NCBI GenBank assembly: GCA_964591275.1
Contig: CAZQAE010000033.1
Location: 1-55,181, forward strand
DNA length: 55,181 nucleotides
DNA from: G963674685 sp964591275
GTDB taxonomy: Bacteria > Lernaellota > Lernaellaia > JACKCT01
Reading direction: 5' to 3'
Made by a program: the position numbers and the translations under genes
In this document: positions 43,259-51,769 of the stretch, piece after piece
Layout: every line of letters begins with the position of its first letter
Position numbering within the stretch: the first letter of the stretch is position 1
Notes under the pieces: model-generated
Databases searched by the model: none
Told to the model about the DNA's origin: nothing
The model's input: only the letters and a program-made list of their open reading frames with translations

Positions 43259-44387
43259 ACGACCCATGACAATTGCGCCGGGTATGATTGACAGTCGATT
43301 GGCGCTTATGGCGGTTATCCTGTCCATATGGGGAGTGGTGATGGTGTTTTCCGCCAGCCCCGAAATGTCCATGAAAGATATTGAGAGCCACTTCCAAACC
43401 GCGCAGCGCCAATTCCTTTACATGATTGTCGGAATCGCGGCGATGCTCATCACGGCTTTCGTCGATTATCACAGATTCGAATCACGCAAAATCCTGCTCG
43501 CCCTTTTCGCCATCACTTCGGCGTTTTTGATCGCAACTCACTTTCCCCCTTTTGGACACACCGTTCACGGCGCATCCCGGTGGCTGCTTTTCAAAGGCGT
43601 GTCGCTGCAGCCCTCGGAATTTGCCAAAGCGTCGGCTGTAATTCTGATCGCCGCGCAAATCGCGCGCCGCGGGGAAGATCGCATGCGCTCATTTATGAAC
43701 GGCGTCGTCCCCGTCTTTCTTATCTCCCTGGCCTTCAGTTTCCTGATCTGGTGTCAGAACGATCTGGGCAGCGTTGTCATTATCATGGGAGCAACCTTCT
43801 TCCTTCTCTACATCGGCGGCGCCCGAATCAAACACCTTGGCCTGACACTGCTGGCGATGGGGGCGGTCGGCGCGGCCGGAATCTGCACCTCCGCCAAGCG
43901 CATTGAGCGCATCGGCACCTGGATTAACGGGGAAAGCGACATACTCGGGGCGGGATGGCAAATTTACAACAGCAAAATCGCCTTCGGCAGCGGGCACATT
44001 ACAGGCTGCGGCCTGATTGACGGACGCCAGAAACTCAGTTACCTGCCGGAAATCCACAAGGAATTTATCCTGGCCAACGTGGGAGAAGAAGTCGGCTTTG
44101 TCGGCGTGACTATTACACTCGCTTTCTTCACGCTTCTCGTTATCAAGGGATTTTCCATCGCAAAAAATGCCGGCGATCCCTTCGGGCGCTACATAGCATT
44201 CGGCGCATCCGGCATCCTCGGACTCGGAGTGATCTTCAACACGTACGTCGTGCTCGCTCTGGTTCCCAATAAAGGAATTGCGCTGCCCTTCCTCTCATAC
44301 GGAGGAAGTTCGCTGATCGCGAGTTTTATCCTGGTCGGCCTCATCCTCTCGGTGAGCCGTTGGACCGAAAAGGATCTGGGACCATGA
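43245..44387 (+). CDS. ftsW: Septal peptidoglycan polymerase FtsW (SEDS)
   Basis: 380 aa. I chose GTG 43245 because AAGGAGG lies 6-7 nt upstream (43232-43238) inside murD; this gives a 14-nt overlap with murD. About ten membrane helices. WGVVMVFSASPEM, VHGASRWLLFKGVSLQPSEFAK, LPEIHKEFILANVGEEVGF and NKGIALPFLSYGGSSL are SEDS hallmarks. It polymerises lipid II at the septum with FtsI. Confidence 0.95.
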   Translation: MRYVKRPMTIAPGMIDSRLALMAVILSIWGVVMVFSASPEMSMKDIESHFQTAQRQFLYMIVGIAAMLITAFVDYHRFESRKILLALFAITSAFLIATHFPPFGHTVHGASRWLLFKGVSLQPSEFAKASAVILIAAQIARRGEDRMRSFMNGVVPVFLISLAFSFLIWCQNDLGSVVIIMGATFFLLYIGGARIKHLGLTLLAMGAVGAAGICTSAKRIERIGTWINGESDILGAGWQIYNSKIAFGSGHITGCGLIDGRQKLSYLPEIHKEFILANVGEEVGFVGVTITLAFFTLLVIKGFSIAKNAGDPFGRYIAFGASGILGLGVIFNTYVVLALVPNKGIALPFLSYGGSSLIASFILVGLILSVSRWTEKDLGP

Positions 44388-45469
44388 AAATCATCTTTGC
44401 CGGCGGAGGAACAGGCGGACACGTGATGCCCGCCCTCGCCGTCGCGCAGGCGCTTTGCGACAGACAGGATGTTGAAATCGAATTTGTCGGAACAAAAAAC
44501 GGCATGGAAGCCCAAAAAGCCCCGCAGGCCGGCTATCGTTTTCACGCCGTGCGCGCGTCGCAGGTCAAGGGCGTGGGCGTCGTGCGTGGAGTCAAGGGTC
44601 TGCTGACGGCCATTCGCGGAATCCCGGAGGCCCGACGCCTGCTTCGCAGCCTGAACCCGGATGTCGTCTCGTGCGTCGGAGGATACGCGGGATTCTCCGC
44701 GGGATTCGCAGCGTCTTTGGTGGGCACGCCGCTGATTGTCCAGGAGGCCAACGCCGTGCCTGGCCGGGTCAACCGCTTCCTGGCGCGAAGGGCCGATATT
44801 GCGGCGATTCCTTTCGAGGAAACACGCCAGCGGATTCGGTGCCGCCGAATCGAGGTGACGGGAAACGCCGTACGCCCTTCACTGGTGAAACAATTCAAAA
44901 TGCTGCGGGCGCAAAAGACGGGCGACGCCTTCAACCTGTTCGTATTCGGCGGAAGCCAGGGGGCTCGCCGTTTGAACGAGGCCGTCATGGCTTATGCAGA
45001 ATCGTTAGGATCGCAACTGGGAACCGCCATGACCATCACGCACCAAACCGGATCAGCGGATTACACGCGAGTTTCCGATTTTTACCGTTCACGAAAGATG
45101 GATGTAAAAGTCTCTTCTTTCATCGAAGACATGGCGACCGCCTACGCCGAAGCCGACCTCGTATTAAGCCGCGCTGGCGGCAGCGTGGCCGAACTGACAG
45201 CGCTTGGACTTCCGGCGATCCTCGTGCCCTACCCCCATGCAGCGGACGACCATCAGCGGGCCAACGCGGAAATCCTGCGGCGCGCGGGCGCGGCGTTGAT
45301 GATCAACGACGAGGAATTGACCGGTCCGTCGCTCGCAAAAGCCATTTCAGATTTACGCGCCGCTCCCGAAAAGATTGAATCGATGAGCCGGGCCTCGCGC
45401 GATATGGGGCAACCCGACGCAGCCAATAAAATCGCAGATCTCATTTTATCGTTAGGAGGCGGGGCCTGA
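44384..45469 (+). CDS. murG: Lipid II synthase (UDP-GlcNAc transferase)
   Basis: 361 aa from ATG 44384, overlapping the ftsW stop (ATGA). FAGGGTGGHVMPALAVAQAL, VGTKNGMEA, VVSCVGGYAGFSAGFAA, EANAVPGRVNRFLA, FGGSQGARRLNEAV and LSRAGGSVAELTALGLPAILVPYPHAADDHQ are GT28 signatures. It adds GlcNAc to lipid I on the cytoplasmic face of the inner membrane. Confidence 0.96.
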   Translation: MKIIFAGGGTGGHVMPALAVAQALCDRQDVEIEFVGTKNGMEAQKAPQAGYRFHAVRASQVKGVGVVRGVKGLLTAIRGIPEARRLLRSLNPDVVSCVGGYAGFSAGFAASLVGTPLIVQEANAVPGRVNRFLARRADIAAIPFEETRQRIRCRRIEVTGNAVRPSLVKQFKMLRAQKTGDAFNLFVFGGSQGARRLNEAVMAYAESLGSQLGTAMTITHQTGSADYTRVSDFYRSRKMDVKVSSFIEDMATAYAEADLVLSRAGGSVAELTALGLPAILVPYPHAADDHQRANAEILRRAGAALMINDEELTGPSLAKAISDLRAAPEKIESMSRASRDMGQPDAANKIADLILSLGGGA

Positions 45470-46857
45470 TGTTTCGCAAAACTCATCACATACACTTCGT
45501 GGGCATCGGCGGCATCGGCATGAGCGGCATCGCCGAAGTGCTTCTCCATATGGGATACGCCGTCAGCGGATCGGACCTGGCGGCTTCGCGAGTCACCCGC
45601 CGCCTGGAAGGCCTGGGCGCCAAAATATCCATCGGGCACGACGCGGCGCACATCAAAGGCGCCGATGTTTTGGTGCTCAGCGCGGCCATCGGACCAGACA
45701 ACCCGGAGAGCATCGCCGCCCGGGCTAATTTTGTTCCGGTCATTCCAAGGGCGGAAATGCTGGCCGAATTGATGCGCCCAAAATTCGGCATTGCCATCGG
45801 CGGAACCCATGGGAAAACCACGACGACCAGTCTCGTCGCAACGGTCCTGGGCGCAGCCAAATTCGATCCCACCATCGTCATCGGAGGCCGTCTGGATTCC
45901 CTGGGCACAAACGCAAAGCTCGGCGCCAGCGAATATATGGTGGCCGAGGCTGACGAGAGCGACGGCAGTTTCCTGTTGCTGTCGCCGACCATCAGCGTGA
46001 TCACGAACATTGATCCCGAACATATGGACTATTACACGAGCATAGATCACTTGAAGCGCACCTTTGAGCTGTTCGCCAATAAAATCCCGTTCTACGGGGC
46101 GACCATCCTGTGCATCGACCATGAAAACGTCCAGTCGCTGATTCCGAAAATCCATAAGCGATACGTGACGTACGGATTTTCCAAACAAGCCGACCTGAGC
46201 GCCGTGGACATCACGCAAAAAAACTTTTCGGCGCGCTTTACGGTCACGCATGCCGATGCGGGCAAACTCGGCTCCATCGAAATCGGAATGCCCGGACATC
46301 ACAATATCCTCAACACCCTGGCGGCCGTCGCCGTCAGTCTCGAACTTGATATCTCCTTTAACGTCATCGCTGAAGCGCTACAGGGATTTTCGGGCGTTCA
46401 CCGGCGTTTCGATCCTGTCGGCGAGGCGAAGGGCATCCTGGTCATCGACGATTACGGCCACCATCCCGAGGAGATCAAAAATACTCTGGCCACGGCCAAG
46501 GCCTGCTTTGACCGGCGCGTCGTGGCCGTTTTCCAGCCGCACCGTTATACGAGAACGCGAGACCGCTATGACGAATTTCTCACGGCTTTCAACGAAGCGG
46601 ATCTTCTACTGATGACCGACATTTACCCAGCCTCGGAAACGCCGATCGAAGGCGTTACCGCGCAAAAGCTCTTCGACGGCATCCGAGCCTGTGGACACAA
46701 AAATGTTCATTTTGAACCCGACAAGAGCAAGTTGGCGGACCGTCTTCATGAACTGACCGAACCCGGCGATCTGGTTATCACGCTGGGCGCCGGAGATATC
46801 ACGAAGGTTTCCAAACAATTCTATGCAGCTCTTTGCGAGAAATCGGACCACGAGTAA
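45469..46857 (+). CDS. murC: UDP-MurNAc:L-Ala ligase
   Basis: 462 aa; the start shares a base with the murG stop (TGATG). HFVGIGGIGMSGIAEVL, ATP loop IGGTHGKTTTTSLVAT (~110-120), EADESDGSFLLL, HHNILNTLAAVAV, VHRRFDPVGE, DDYGHHPEEIKNTL and FQPHRYTRTRDRYDEF are typical. First amino-acid ligase of the wall pathway. murB would usually follow, but here a 75-aa ORF does. Confidence 0.96.
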   Translation: MFRKTHHIHFVGIGGIGMSGIAEVLLHMGYAVSGSDLAASRVTRRLEGLGAKISIGHDAAHIKGADVLVLSAAIGPDNPESIAARANFVPVIPRAEMLAELMRPKFGIAIGGTHGKTTTTSLVATVLGAAKFDPTIVIGGRLDSLGTNAKLGASEYMVAEADESDGSFLLLSPTISVITNIDPEHMDYYTSIDHLKRTFELFANKIPFYGATILCIDHENVQSLIPKIHKRYVTYGFSKQADLSAVDITQKNFSARFTVTHADAGKLGSIEIGMPGHHNILNTLAAVAVSLELDISFNVIAEALQGFSGVHRRFDPVGEAKGILVIDDYGHHPEEIKNTLATAKACFDRRVVAVFQPHRYTRTRDRYDEFLTAFNEADLLLMTDIYPASETPIEGVTAQKLFDGIRACGHKNVHFEPDKSKLADRLHELTEPGDLVITLGAGDITKVSKQFYAALCEKSDHE

Positions 46858-46895
46858 CAGCATCGTCAACGCACTCACAACGCGAGGAGAAAAAC

Positions 46896-47123
46896 ATGCG
46901 CAGCAATAAAGTAACCAGCGGCGCCGGGATTCAAAACGATGGAATAGCGGCCTCCTTTATCGAAAGCGACTTCGAACAGGAAAGCGCCGAAGTGCTCAAC
47001 AAAATTCTGGTCAGCGCCGGAGAAATCATCGAGTTGCTGAAGCAGGCCCGCATGGCCGTTCAGGAATATCGCAGCCTGAACATCGAACTGGACGGGGTCA
47101 TTACGGAGGATTCCAATGGATAG
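46896..47123 (+). CDS. Small acidic protein of unknown function between murC and ddl
   Basis: 75 aa from ATG 46896, with a good ribosome site (CGAGGAG). Overlaps ddl by 8 nt, and the ddl ribosome site (GGAGG at 47104-47108) lies inside it, so it is embedded in the operon and very likely translated. The sequence is acidic and helical (ESDFEQESAEVLNKILVSAG followed by EIIELLKQARMAVQEY). No signal, membrane segment or Cys. I recognise no family. It occupies the slot where murB normally sits but is far too short to be MurB. Confidence 0.75.
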   Translation: MRSNKVTSGAGIQNDGIAASFIESDFEQESAEVLNKILVSAGEIIELLKQARMAVQEYRSLNIELDGVITEDSNG

Positions 47124-48054
47124 GCGAAGTCGAGTCGGCCTGCTCCTGGGCGGTCCCTCCTCGGAACGCGAAGTGAGCTTCAAATCAGGGAAAGCCTGCG
47201 CCGAAGCACTGCGCCGTAAGGGTTATGACGTCGTGGAAATAGATGTCGGGCCGAAACTCGCCGCCGATCTTGCACGGGAAAAGGTCGAGGTCGCCTTCAA
47301 TATCCTGCACGGCAAGTGGGGTGAGGACGGATGCGTGCAGGGACTTCTGGAAGTCATGGGCATTCCTTATACCGGAGCCGGCGTCACGGCCTCCGCGGTC
47401 GCCATGGACAAGATTCTCAGCAAGCTCATCTTCGCCGATGCGGGCATTCCCATCGCGCCGCATATCGTCATCACACAAGGGAATATCCCGGACCGAATCG
47501 ACATGAAATTCCCCGTCGTCGTCAAACCCGCGACGGAAGGATCGAGCGTCGGCATAAGCATCGTGATAAAACCAGAAGATTTCCGGGCCGCAGCCGAGAT
47601 TGCACTCAAAGACGACAAGCGCGCGCTGGTCGAAAAATACATCCGGGGACGCGACATTCAGGCGGCCGTTCTCAACGGCGAAGCCATCGGCATCGTGGAA
47701 GTGCGACCCAGGCCCGTCGAGGGTGAAAAGATCAGTTTCTACGATTTTAAGCACAAATACACCAAGGGCATGACCGAATACATAACCAAACCCGAAGATT
47801 TCAGCGACGACGCCCGGAAGAAAATTGAGCAGTACAGCGCCAGGGCATGCGAGGTTCTTGGCGCGGAAGGCGCCGCCCGAATCGATTTCATGGTGGATGA
47901 AAACGACCAGCCTTTCATTCTGGAAGTGAACACTCTTCCGGGCATGACGGAACTTTCACTCTTTCCCATGATCGCCCGGGATTGGGCCGGTTTGAGTTTC
48001 GACAATCTGGTTGAGCGGATTTTATTAAGCGCCCGACTGAAAATGGGCGCGTGA
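47116..48054 (+). CDS. ddl: D-alanine--D-alanine ligase
   Basis: 312 aa, ribosome site GGAGG 7 nt upstream. LLLGGPSSEREVSFKSG, ILHGKWGEDGCVQGLLEVMG, PYTGAGVTASAVAMDK, PVVVKPATEGSSVGISIV and EVNTLPGMTELSLFP define an ATP-grasp Ddl, of DdlB length. It supplies D-Ala-D-Ala for MurF. Confidence 0.96.
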   Translation: MDRRSRVGLLLGGPSSEREVSFKSGKACAEALRRKGYDVVEIDVGPKLAADLAREKVEVAFNILHGKWGEDGCVQGLLEVMGIPYTGAGVTASAVAMDKILSKLIFADAGIPIAPHIVITQGNIPDRIDMKFPVVVKPATEGSSVGISIVIKPEDFRAAAEIALKDDKRALVEKYIRGRDIQAAVLNGEAIGIVEVRPRPVEGEKISFYDFKHKYTKGMTEYITKPEDFSDDARKKIEQYSARACEVLGAEGAARIDFMVDENDQPFILEVNTLPGMTELSLFPMIARDWAGLSFDNLVERILLSARLKMGA

Positions 48055-48065
48055 GGCAAGAAAAC

Positions 48066-48914
48066 ATGTGGCCCTTTAACGGGAAAAAAGACAATGTGCG
48101 AAAGGCCGAGGAGGCCGAGCGTCAAGCCCGCTCCGCAACCCTGCGGCGCCAGGTGCTATCCGTTGCGGCTTCGCTGACCCTGGTGTTTGGCGTTTTCGTG
48201 GGCGTGTACAAAATCTGCTGCATCTCCGACTCTTTCGGCCTCGCGAAGTTCATCCTTGTGAATCCCAGCGAAAACGTCACAACCGCGCATATCAAGCGAT
48301 TTCTGGATCTGTACCCGGGGCAGAATATCTTTTCCGTGGATTTGGGAGAAATGCGCACCGTTCTCCTCAATCATCACTGGATCGCGGACGTTCGCGTCAC
48401 GCGCGTTCCGCCTGAAACGATTCAGTTATTTGTCATTGAAAGAATACCCGTGGCGATTTTAACAATGACCGAAGCGCCAGACCATCGACTGAGTTATTAC
48501 GTGGATAAAACAGGAACACCCTTCTCGCCCGTCCCCGAGGATAATGCCCTTGAGCTGCCCGAAATATCGGGTTTCACGATGGCGGGATTTCTCAATGAAA
48601 GCGGGCAGACCAAAAACTTATCGGGCAAACTGCTGGAAGCGGTACATTTGATCGAAACCGCCAGGGACAAAGCCGGTATTTTATCCGACCGGGTCCACCG
48701 CATCCATTTCGACGCCGCCAAAGGTTACTCCATCTTCATCGATTCAGATAACAAACAGGTGCTCATGGGTCCGCCGCCTTATGGCGAGTCCCTCAGGAGG
48801 CTCACTCGCATCATGGCCGGACTCGGCGAGAAAAGAGACCAGATCGAAGCTATTGATTTGAGGGAATCGGAATTTACCGTGGTCACAGGATTGCATGAAG
48901 AGGACCAAATATGA
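48066..48914 (+). CDS. ftsQ: Cell division protein FtsQ
   Basis: 282 aa from ATG 48066 (GAGG about 9 nt upstream); a GTG at 48051 overlapping the ddl stop is an alternative. A short charged cytoplasmic part, one membrane segment (VLSVAASLTLVFGVFVGVY), a POTRA domain (ILVNPSENVTTAHIKRFL...GQNIFSVDLGEM...WIADVRVTRVPPETIQLFVIER), then the FtsQ beta domain. It links FtsL/FtsB to the divisome. The stop overlaps ftsA by 4 nt. Confidence 0.92.
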   Translation: MWPFNGKKDNVRKAEEAERQARSATLRRQVLSVAASLTLVFGVFVGVYKICCISDSFGLAKFILVNPSENVTTAHIKRFLDLYPGQNIFSVDLGEMRTVLLNHHWIADVRVTRVPPETIQLFVIERIPVAILTMTEAPDHRLSYYVDKTGTPFSPVPEDNALELPEISGFTMAGFLNESGQTKNLSGKLLEAVHLIETARDKAGILSDRVHRIHFDAAKGYSIFIDSDNKQVLMGPPPYGESLRRLTRIMAGLGEKRDQIEAIDLRESEFTVVTGLHEEDQI

Positions 48915-50140
48915 AGGGACGTCAACCATTAGTCGCCAGCCTGGATATCGGCACAACAAAAGTATGCACCGTCGTCGGCGAGGCGCATAAAGAGGGTCTG
49001 ACCATATTAGGAGTCGGCACGCACCCCAACAAGGGTTTGCGCAAAGGCATGGTCATCAACCTGGAAGCTGTCGTCAACGCCGTTCAGCGGTCCGTGGAGG
49101 AAGCCGAATTGATGGCCGGCTGCGAAATTTCCGGCGTATATGCGGGAATCTCGGGTTCGCACATCAAATCCTTCAACAGCCACGGCATGATCCCTCTCAA
49201 GGGACGTGAAGTCACCGCAAAGGACATCGAGCGCGTGCGCGAAGTCGCCGGCGCAGTGGCGATACCGAGGGATCGAGAAATCCTCCACATATTGCCATTC
49301 GAGTACATTGTTGACTCCCAGCGGGATATCCGGGACCCGGTCGGCATGACCTGCGTGCGCCTGGATGTAAACTGCCACATCATTACCGGGGCCACTGCCA
49401 GCACAGACAACATTCACAAATGTTGCGAGCGTTTAAGATTTCAAGTCAACGAAACGGTTTTCGACCCTATCGCAGGCGGGATGGCCGTACTGACCGAAGA
49501 TGAGATGGAGCAAGGCGTGATTCTGCTGGACATCGGCGGCGGAACGAGCGACCTCGCCGTTTTCAGCGAAGGCGCGCTCATACACACATCGGTCCTTCCC
49601 CTGGCCGGCAACCACATCACCAAGGACCTGGCTCATGGCCTGAACATCCCCCCCGCCCCCATGGCGGAAAATCTCAAGGTCAAGTACGGAAGCGCTCTGG
49701 CCGGCGATGTCGATCCGGAAGAGCAGGTTAGAATCGACGACATGGGCGGCGAGATTTCACGCTCATTTTCCCGGCAGATCATCTGCGACATCATTGAGCA
49801 GCGCTGTGACGAAATTCTGCGCCTGTTGCGCGAGGAAGTGGACAGCGCGGAGTTGCTTCCCCTGGCGAGATCGGGCGTCGTTCTCACCGGCGGATGCGCG
49901 AAACTTCCCGACATCGACAAGCTGGCGGGGCGAATTTTCAACACGCGCGTGCGCATCGGCACTCCACGAAAAATCAGCGGCCACATTGACCAGGTGGACG
50001 ACCCGTCCTTTTCCACGGCGGTCGGTCTGGCTCTCTACGGCCACAACAACGTGATGAGGGGCGTCGCCGGAGCCCACCTGGACCGAGGCATTATGAGACT
50101 AATTCGAAAGGCTCAAGATTGGATCAAGGAGCTTTTCTAA
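48911..50140 (+). CDS. ftsA: Cell division protein FtsA
   Basis: 409 aa; the start overlaps ftsQ (ATGA). Actin-like ATPase: SLDIGTTKVCTVVGE (phosphate 1), the 1C (SHS2) domain at ~85-165, ILLDIGGGTSDLAVF (phosphate 2), GVVLTGGCAKLPDID (adenosine). It ends in an amphipathic membrane-targeting helix (MRLIRKAQDWIKELF). It tethers FtsZ to the membrane. Confidence 0.96.
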   Translation: MKGRQPLVASLDIGTTKVCTVVGEAHKEGLTILGVGTHPNKGLRKGMVINLEAVVNAVQRSVEEAELMAGCEISGVYAGISGSHIKSFNSHGMIPLKGREVTAKDIERVREVAGAVAIPRDREILHILPFEYIVDSQRDIRDPVGMTCVRLDVNCHIITGATASTDNIHKCCERLRFQVNETVFDPIAGGMAVLTEDEMEQGVILLDIGGGTSDLAVFSEGALIHTSVLPLAGNHITKDLAHGLNIPPAPMAENLKVKYGSALAGDVDPEEQVRIDDMGGEISRSFSRQIICDIIEQRCDEILRLLREEVDSAELLPLARSGVVLTGGCAKLPDIDKLAGRIFNTRVRIGTPRKISGHIDQVDDPSFSTAVGLALYGHNNVMRGVAGAHLDRGIMRLIRKAQDWIKELF

Positions 50141-50186
50141 AGGATATCATGCCGGCATTTAGCCGGAATAAATTTAAGGAGGCGGA

Positions 50187-51464
50187 ATGAACAACGAAGA
50201 AATGAGGTTCCAAATCGAAGCGGCGGGACCGGCCACAATCAAAGTGATCGGCGTGGGCGGTTGCGGCGGCAACACTCTCAACACAATGATCAAGACGGGA
50301 ATGAGCGGCGTGGACTTTATCGCGTGCAACACCGACAGGATGGACCTGGAATCGAACATGGCGCCCACGCAACTAATCCTCGGCGAAGGATTGGGCGCGG
50401 GAGGCGATCCCGAAATGGGTCGTCTGGCCGCCGAGGAGTCGTCGGAAGCCATCGTCGAAATGCTCAAAGGCAGCCACATGGTCTTCATTACGGCGGGCCT
50501 GGGCGGAGGCACCGGCACCGGCGCCGGACCGGTCATTGCGCGCCTCGCCAAGGAAGAAGTCGGCGCGCTGACGGTCGCCATCGTCACGCGGCCATTCACC
50601 TTTGAAGGCAAAAAGCGCATCGGTTCAGCCAACCAGGGACTGGAAACGCTAAGCCAACATGTGGATTCCCTCATCACGATCCCCAACCAGAAACTTCTGG
50701 CCTGGGCGGGCAACGGCGCCACAATGAAAGAAGCCTTCTCAAAGTCCGACGAAGTGCTTCTCAACGCGGTGCAGGGCATTTCCGACCTGATCACCGTTCC
50801 GGGCCTCATCAACCTGGATTTCGCCGACGTCAAAACAATCATGGAAGGCATGGGCGCGGCGCTGATGGGAACCGGCGTGGCCACCGGAGAGGGACGGGCG
50901 ATGGAAGCCGCCAATATGGCCATCAGTCATCCCTTGCTGGAAGACGTGCAAATCAACGGCGCGCGGGGCGTGCTCATCAACATCACGGGACCACAGGAAA
51001 TGGGCCTGGCCGAAGTGCAGGACGCCGTTTCTCACGTCCAGGAAGCCGCTTCGGACGACGCCAACATCATCTTCGGCACCGTTTTCGATGACCGCATGGG
51101 CGACGCCATGCGCATCACCGTCATTGCAACGGGATTCCCCGGCGCCGGCGAGAAATATGTGCCCGACGCCAGATTCGACCAAGCGCCCGCAGCCATCGGC
51201 GGCAGGGAAAGAGGAGATGTATCCATCTTCCCCAACAATGACAGTCAGCGGCAAAGCATCGCGCCGAGAAGCGGAGCCCGCCGCGTCGTTCACATGGGCA
51301 GCGTGTCAGATGTCGAAAAAGACAAATTCGGCGATCCGAAAACCGGCGGCCCTGGAGATCGCCCCGTGTTCAGAAATGGACCGTCGCGCATTGCCTCCGG
51401 CAAGAGCAAGGTCGATATGGACGACTACGAAACCCCGACATATATCCGCCGTTCAGCGGACTAA
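50187..51464 (+). CDS. ftsZ: Cell division GTPase FtsZ
   Basis: 425 aa, preceded by AAGGAGG. Tubulin signature GLGGGTGTGAGPVIARLAKEE (~104-124), IKVIGVGGCGGNTLNTM at the start, NLDFADVKTIM (T7 loop). A ~100-residue variable linker leads to the conserved C-terminal peptide DDYETPTYIRRSAD that binds FtsA. Last gene of the cluster; a terminator lies 134 nt on. Confidence 0.97.
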   Translation: MNNEEMRFQIEAAGPATIKVIGVGGCGGNTLNTMIKTGMSGVDFIACNTDRMDLESNMAPTQLILGEGLGAGGDPEMGRLAAEESSEAIVEMLKGSHMVFITAGLGGGTGTGAGPVIARLAKEEVGALTVAIVTRPFTFEGKKRIGSANQGLETLSQHVDSLITIPNQKLLAWAGNGATMKEAFSKSDEVLLNAVQGISDLITVPGLINLDFADVKTIMEGMGAALMGTGVATGEGRAMEAANMAISHPLLEDVQINGARGVLINITGPQEMGLAEVQDAVSHVQEAASDDANIIFGTVFDDRMGDAMRITVIATGFPGAGEKYVPDARFDQAPAAIGGRERGDVSIFPNNDSQRQSIAPRSGARRVVHMGSVSDVEKDKFGDPKTGGPGDRPVFRNGPSRIASGKSKVDMDDYETPTYIRRSAD

Positions 51465-51488
51465 AAAGGATAGCTAAAGGAAAAAACC

Positions 51489-51569
51489 ATGAAAACGACA
51501 GTTATTTATCGATATTTCGGTTCTGCGCCCCCAATCCCCAACCTTCCCCATACGGGCCCTATTCAGTAG
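51489..51569 (+). CDS. Possible 26-aa peptide after ftsZ
   Basis: ATG with AAAGGAAAAAACC upstream, 24 nt past ftsZ, encoding MKTTVIYRYFGSAPPIPNL plus seven residues. It is Pro-rich, with no known family. It lies before the operon terminator, so it would be co-transcribed. It may be chance. Confidence 0.3.
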   Translation: MKTTVIYRYFGSAPPIPNLPHTGPIQ

Positions 51570-51598
51570 GACCCGCCAAAAAATCCCCTCCCTATTTT

Positions 51599-51628
51599 GC
51601 CGCCGTCAACACACGGCGGCTTTTTTTT
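51599..51628 (+). terminator. Strong intrinsic terminator of the dcw operon
   Basis: GCCGCCGT-CAACAC-ACGGCGGC stem-loop (8-bp perfect arms) directly followed by eight T residues. Confidence 0.93.
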
Positions 51629-51769
51629 GCCTCCCAAGTTGCAACCGGCTAAAAAATTCCCACATTCGACACTCTTGTCGTTTCCAGTCGCCTCTGCTAC
51701 TTTGCGCGTCGTAGATGAACGGCGTTGGATGCTCAGATGGCATGCAATCATGGAGTGTAGTCTATCCCA

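Noticed and set aside
45253..46302. 349-codon minus-strand ORF
   Set aside because: Antisense of murG/murC; composition (His, Asp and Ala rich) is typical of a shadow frame.
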